Assembly (NCBI GenBank): GCA_037444625.1
Contig: JBBIMA010000003.1
Location: forward strand, 44,444 to 108,443
Length of the DNA stretch: 64,000 nt
Direction: 5' to 3'
Source: DTHT01 sp037444625
Lineage (GTDB): Bacteria; Acidobacteriota; Terriglobia; Bryobacterales; Bryobacteraceae
Shown piece by piece: positions 60,661-64,000 of this stretch. Position 1 is the stretch's first letter. Each line of letters opens with the position of its first letter. The position numbers were made by a program, and so were the translations under genes. The notes under the pieces are model-generated. The model was not told where the DNA came from, did no database searches, and saw only the letters and a list, made by a program, of their open reading frames with translations.

Positions 60661-63120
60661 CTAAACCCCCTCCCGCAGCCGCCGCGCCAGCTCGCCCAAG
60701 GTTTGATTGGTCGTCGGGCGGTAGTCCTTGAGCGGCAGGATGCGCTCGTGGATGGCGTCCAGCAACCAGCTCGCCTGCGGGTAGAAAAGCTCCTCCAGCT
60801 CGGCCGCCGGCGTGATCCAGTTGCGCGCGCCCACCACCACCGGCGGCGCATCCAGGTAGTCGAAGCAGAGCTGGGTCAGGTTGGCCGCCACGGTCTGCAT
60901 CAGGCAGCCGCGCTCGACCGCGTCCGAGACCAGCAGCAGCTTGCCCGTCTTGCGCACCGATTCGGCCGGCAGGGAGTAATCCAGGGGATTGGCCGTGCGC
61001 AGATCAATCACCTCCGCGGCCAAACCCCAGCGGCGCGCCAGCTCGTCGGCCGCCTCCACCGCTTTGTACAAAGGCGGCCCGAAGGTGAGGATCGTCAGGT
61101 CCCGGCCGCGGCGCTTGAGCGAGGGTTGGGAAAGCTCGATCTCGTAATAGCCCTCGGGCACGCCGCCCTCGGCGAACAGCTCGCCGTAATCGTACAGCTT
61201 CTGGCTCTCGAAAAAGACCACCGGATCCGTGCCGGCCAGCGCCGCGTTCATCATGCCCTTGGCGTCGTAGGGCGTGACCGGGTAGACCACCTTCAAGCCC
61301 GGGATGTGATACACCAGCGCCGTCCAATCCTGCGAGTGCTGGGCCCCGTACTTGGCTCCCACCGCGACACGCAACACCACAGGCATGCACAGTTGGCCGC
61401 CCGACATGGCCTGCCACTTGGCCAACTGGTTGAAGATCTCGTCGCCCGCCCGCCCCATGAAATCGGCGTACATCAGCTCGACCACCGCGCGCCCGCCCTC
61501 CAGGGCGTAGCCCACGGCCGCGCCCACGATGGCCGATTCGGCGATGGGCGTGTTGAACAACCGGTGATAGGGCAGCAGCTCGGTCAGGCCGCGATAGACG
61601 CCGAAAGCGCCGCCCCAGTCGCGATTCTCCTCCCCGAAGGCCACCAGCGTCGGATCCACCGCGAATCGGTGGACGAGCGCCTCGAAGATGGCGTCCCGCA
61701 GGTTGTAGACCTCGATGCGGGGCAGCGGCTTGCCGTCGCGCAGGCCGGTGCGGCTCTTGGCGCGAATCTGCCGGAGGCGCGGGTTGTCGGAGGGATCCTG
61801 GAGCAACTCGGGCGGGCGGTCGTCGAAGCGCTCGACGCGCCGGCCGGAGAACATCAGCGAGCCGATCAGCTCGCTGCCCGGCGGCAGGCGCGGGGAGACT
61901 TCCGGATCCGCCGCCAGGCGGAACATTTCGAAGACCACAGCTTCGCGGGCGGCGCGCTCGGCCGCCAGCCGCTCGGCCGAGAACAAGCCGGCCTCCACGA
62001 GCTTGCGCTCGAAGGCCGGGATGGGGTCCAGCGCCCGCCAGGCTTCGATCTCCTCCTTGGATCGGTAGCTGGAGGCGTCCGAGGGCGAGTGGCCGCTGTA
62101 ACGGTAGGTCACGCTCTCCAGCAGCACCGGGCCGCGGCCCTCCAGCAAGACTTGTTTCTTGCGCCGGAAGGCGTCCAGCACCGCCAGCGGGTCCATCCCG
62201 TTGACGCGCTCGGCGTGCATCTGCTCGGGATTGACGCCCGCGCCGATGCGCGCGATCTGGCGGCAGCCCATGGTTTCTCCCCAGGGCTGCCCGCCCATGC
62301 CGTAATGGTTGTTGACGGCGTGGAACAGGATGGGCAGGCCGCCGCCCAGCGCCGGATCCCACAACCGGCGGTACTGGTCCATGGCCGCGAAGGTCATGCC
62401 CTCCCAGACCGGCCCGCAAGCGAAGGCCGAATCGCCCAGATTGGCCACCACGATTCCCGGTCGCCGGTTCACGCGCTTGAACAAGGCCGCACCCGGCGCG
62501 ATCGAACCCGATCCGCCTACGATGGCGTTGTTCGGGTAGATGCCGAAGGGCGTGAAGAAGGCGTGCATCGAGCCGCCCATCCCGCGGTTCAGTCCGGTCT
62601 GGCGCGCGAAGATCTCGCTGTAGGCGCCGTAGAGGAGGAACTTCGCCGCCAGCTCGGCGAGGCTGCCGCGGTGATCCCGCTCCAGCGGGCGCAGGACGGC
62701 GCCGTCGTGGCAGCCGCGCATGATCTCCCAGAGCTGCGCGTCGCTCATCTGCCGGATGGCCGAGAACCCTTTGGCCAGAATCTCGCCGTGGCTGCGGTGC
62801 GAGCCGTAGATGTGGTCCTCGGGCGCCAGGGCGAAGGCCATGCCCACCGCGGTCGCCTCCTGTCCGATGGACAGATGCGCCGGGCCCAGGTGCTGGTAGC
62901 TCACCCCTTGGCAGGAGCCTTTGAGTTTGACCTCGCTCAGGATGGTCTCGAACCGGCGGATGACGCACATATCCAGCCAGATCGCCAGCCACTGCTCGGG
63001 CGGCAGCGCGGCCAGCTCCTCGGCCAGGCTCTTGCGGTAAGCGTTCAGCTCGATCGGGCGGAAAACGATCCGGCCGGGCGCCAGCGCCTCGGCCGGCTGG
63101 ATGGGAATGGACTTGGGCAT
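60661..63120 (-). CDS. 2-oxoacid dehydrogenase E1, fused alpha and beta subunits
   Basis: 819 residues. The N-terminal half (about 1-400) is an E1-alpha domain with thiamine-diphosphate site GDSAFACGPVWEGMTF and NNHYGMGGQ, and YRYSGHSPSDASSYRSKEEI. The C-terminal half (about 475-819) is an E1-beta domain with GEENRDWGGAFGVYRGL, FNTPIAESAIVGAAVGYAL and YADFMGRAGDEIFNQLAK. The fused format resembles branched-chain or pyruvate dehydrogenase E1 enzymes, and substrate cannot be fixed by eye; branched-chain 2-oxoacids are plausible. It is 14 bp downstream of the E2 gene on the same strand. Confidence 0.9.
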   Translation of the reverse strand: MPKSIPIQPAEALAPGRIVFRPIELNAYRKSLAEELAALPPEQWLAIWLDMCVIRRFETILSEVKLKGSCQGVSYQHLGPAHLSIGQEATAVGMAFALAPEDHIYGSHRSHGEILAKGFSAIRQMSDAQLWEIMRGCHDGAVLRPLERDHRGSLAELAAKFLLYGAYSEIFARQTGLNRGMGGSMHAFFTPFGIYPNNAIVGGSGSIAPGAALFKRVNRRPGIVVANLGDSAFACGPVWEGMTFAAMDQYRRLWDPALGGGLPILFHAVNNHYGMGGQPWGETMGCRQIARIGAGVNPEQMHAERVNGMDPLAVLDAFRRKKQVLLEGRGPVLLESVTYRYSGHSPSDASSYRSKEEIEAWRALDPIPAFERKLVEAGLFSAERLAAERAAREAVVFEMFRLAADPEVSPRLPPGSELIGSLMFSGRRVERFDDRPPELLQDPSDNPRLRQIRAKSRTGLRDGKPLPRIEVYNLRDAIFEALVHRFAVDPTLVAFGEENRDWGGAFGVYRGLTELLPYHRLFNTPIAESAIVGAAVGYALEGGRAVVELMYADFMGRAGDEIFNQLAKWQAMSGGQLCMPVVLRVAVGAKYGAQHSQDWTALVYHIPGLKVVYPVTPYDAKGMMNAALAGTDPVVFFESQKLYDYGELFAEGGVPEGYYEIELSQPSLKRRGRDLTILTFGPPLYKAVEAADELARRWGLAAEVIDLRTANPLDYSLPAESVRKTGKLLLVSDAVERGCLMQTVAANLTQLCFDYLDAPPVVVGARNWITPAAELEELFYPQASWLLDAIHERILPLKDYRPTTNQTLGELARRLREGV

Positions 63121-63134
63121 GTCGCCAGGATTCC

Positions 63135-64000
63135 TCAGGGGGCCGCGATCGCTTCGATCTGCTCGATCCGCTCCCGGAGCAGCTTCAGGAAGCGCGCCCC
63201 GGTAGCCCCGTCCACCACCTGGTGATCGCAGGTGAGCGAAAGTCCGATGTGCTCGACGAAGGCGACCGCCTCGCCGCGGCGCACGGGTTTCAGTTCGATC
63301 GCGTTCACGCCGAGCAAGGCCACCTGCGGCGGGTTCAGTATGGGCGTAAAGGATTCGATGCCGTAAACCCCCAGGTTGCTGACGGTGAAGGTGCCGCCGC
63401 TCAGATCCTCCGGCGCGATGGTCCCTTCCATCGCCTGCCGGGTCAGGGCCCGCACGCGCTCGGCCAGCTCGCGGGGCGAAAGCCGCTGGCTGTCGCGCAC
63501 CACCGGCGCCAGCAGGCCGCGCGGCGTCTGGCAGGCGAACGCCAGGTGGACCGAGCGGCGTTGATAGAGCCGCCCCTCGATCAACTCGGCGTTCAATTCC
63601 GGCATCTCCAGGAGCGCCCGGACGGCGGCGAACATGACCAGCTCATTGAGGTTCACGTCCTCCGCGCCGCGCTCCTGGCGGGCCGCCTTGAAGCGCTCGC
63701 GCAGCCGCAGTAGGCCGGATGCGTCGGCCGAGCTATGCAAGGTGTATTGCGCCGTGTGCGCCAGCGACTCGCGCATCCGCCGGGCTATCCGCTCGCGTAC
63801 CCCGCTGAGCGGCACGCCGCCTTCCTCCGCCCCGCCGGCGGGGCCGACCGCAGCCGCCTCCCACGCGCGCCGGAGGTCCGCCTCCAACACCCTGCCTCCC
63901 GGACCCGAGCCCGCCAGGGCGCTCAGATCCAGACCGTGCTCAGCGGCCCAGCGCCGGGCGCGGGGGCTGAGCCGGGGGCCGCCGGCCCGGTCCTCTCCGG
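63135..64000 (-). CDS. Dihydrolipoamide acyltransferase E2 (5' end missing)
   Basis: C-terminal part of E2, open to the window edge, where the frame continues past an internal GTG at 63890. Residues coded near the edge form a peripheral subunit-binding domain (RLSPRARRWAAEHGLDLSALAGSGPGGRV), which binds E1/E3. A linker leads to the catalytic domain ending in CDHQVVDGATGARFLKLL, with the catalytic His and Asp of the HxxxDG motif. The lipoyl domain is outside. Together with the E1 14 bp downstream it forms the core of a 2-oxoacid dehydrogenase complex. Confidence 0.92.
   Translation of the reverse strand, partial: GEDRAGGPRLSPRARRWAAEHGLDLSALAGSGPGGRVLEADLRRAWEAAAVGPAGGAEEGGVPLSGVRERIARRMRESLAHTAQYTLHSSADASGLLRLRERFKAARQERGAEDVNLNELVMFAAVRALLEMPELNAELIEGRLYQRRSVHLAFACQTPRGLLAPVVRDSQRLSPRELAERVRALTRQAMEGTIAPEDLSGGTFTVSNLGVYGIESFTPILNPPQVALLGVNAIELKPVRRGEAVAFVEHIGLSLTCDHQVVDGATGARFLKLLRERIEQIEAIAAP

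Noticed and set aside
60355..63225. 956-residue plus-strand frame opposite E1
   Set aside because: Shadow of a strongly conserved dehydrogenase gene.

Overview
The window is a GC-rich bacterial chromosome segment (about two thirds G+C by eye) that is almost completely coding. It most resembles an acidobacterium of the Bryobacterales/Solibacter group. The evidence is a large secreted protein with a von Willebrand A domain, two BACON domains and the Solibacter-type TIGR03437 C-terminal repeat; an Oar-like TonB-dependent receptor; many exported hydrolases and sulfatase-type enzymes; and a hopanoid glycosyltransferase. I see no insertion sequence, prophage, CRISPR array, tRNA or rRNA. The segment looks like stable core chromosome with accessory exported enzymes.

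Layout. 1-2.2 kb: 3' part of a TonB-dependent receptor. 2.3-4.8 kb: a two-gene magnesium module (Nramp-related transporter plus a pore-less MgtE-like sensor). 5-8.1 kb: tandem alpha/beta-hydrolase, MerR regulator and a lone thiS. 8.2-21.1 kb: a 12-gene complex I operon (nuoA,C,D,E,F,G,H,J,K,L,M,N) that lacks nuoB and nuoI. 21-22.8 kb: bshA (bacillithiol) and recX. 22.9-27 kb: exported esterase-like hydrolase, Tat-type mannonate dehydratase-like protein, a 17-residue lysine-rich peptide gene and a sulfatase. 27-30 kb: the c-di-AMP/cell-wall operon cdaA-ybbR-glmM. 30-36.9 kb: methyltransferase, LytS-like kinase, ribA, gph-type phosphatase, tilS-ftsH. 37-41.8 kb: anaerobic sulfatase maturase, CorC/CNNM-type protein, penicillin-acylase-family enzyme. 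41.8-50 kb: STAS-like protein, radical SAM/SPASM protein, sigma-54 activator and a TolC-EmrA-EmrB efflux operon with a sigma-54-type promoter in front. 50-54 kb: hpnI, thrS, an ECF sigma factor with a soluble zinc anti-sigma factor. 54-60.4 kb: GH29-like and exported PHP proteins and the 1368-residue VWA/BACON protein. 60.7-64 kb: 2-oxoacid dehydrogenase E1 (fused alpha-beta) and the 3' part of E2.

How genes work together. The nuo genes are tightly coupled, mostly by 4-bp stop/start overlaps, behind one near-consensus promoter. cdaA, its regulator ybbR and glmM link c-di-AMP to peptidoglycan precursor supply. The Cys-type sulfatase at 25.6 kb and the maturase at 37 kb form a plausible enzyme/activator pair. 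The sigma-54 activator next to a GG-N10-GC promoter suggests RpoN-dependent, ligand-gated expression of a tripartite pump.

Most interesting candidates: the Nramp-related transporter with the Mg-type site substitutions (DPGN to DAGG, MPH to APW) paired with a soluble PRC-MgtE_N-CBS protein; the strongly expressed-looking lysine-rich micropeptide; the sigma-54 efflux unit; and the repeated occurrence of -10-like elements 6-7 or 14-15 nt upstream of start codons that lack a Shine-Dalgarno sequence, suggesting leaderless or ultra-short-leader mRNAs.
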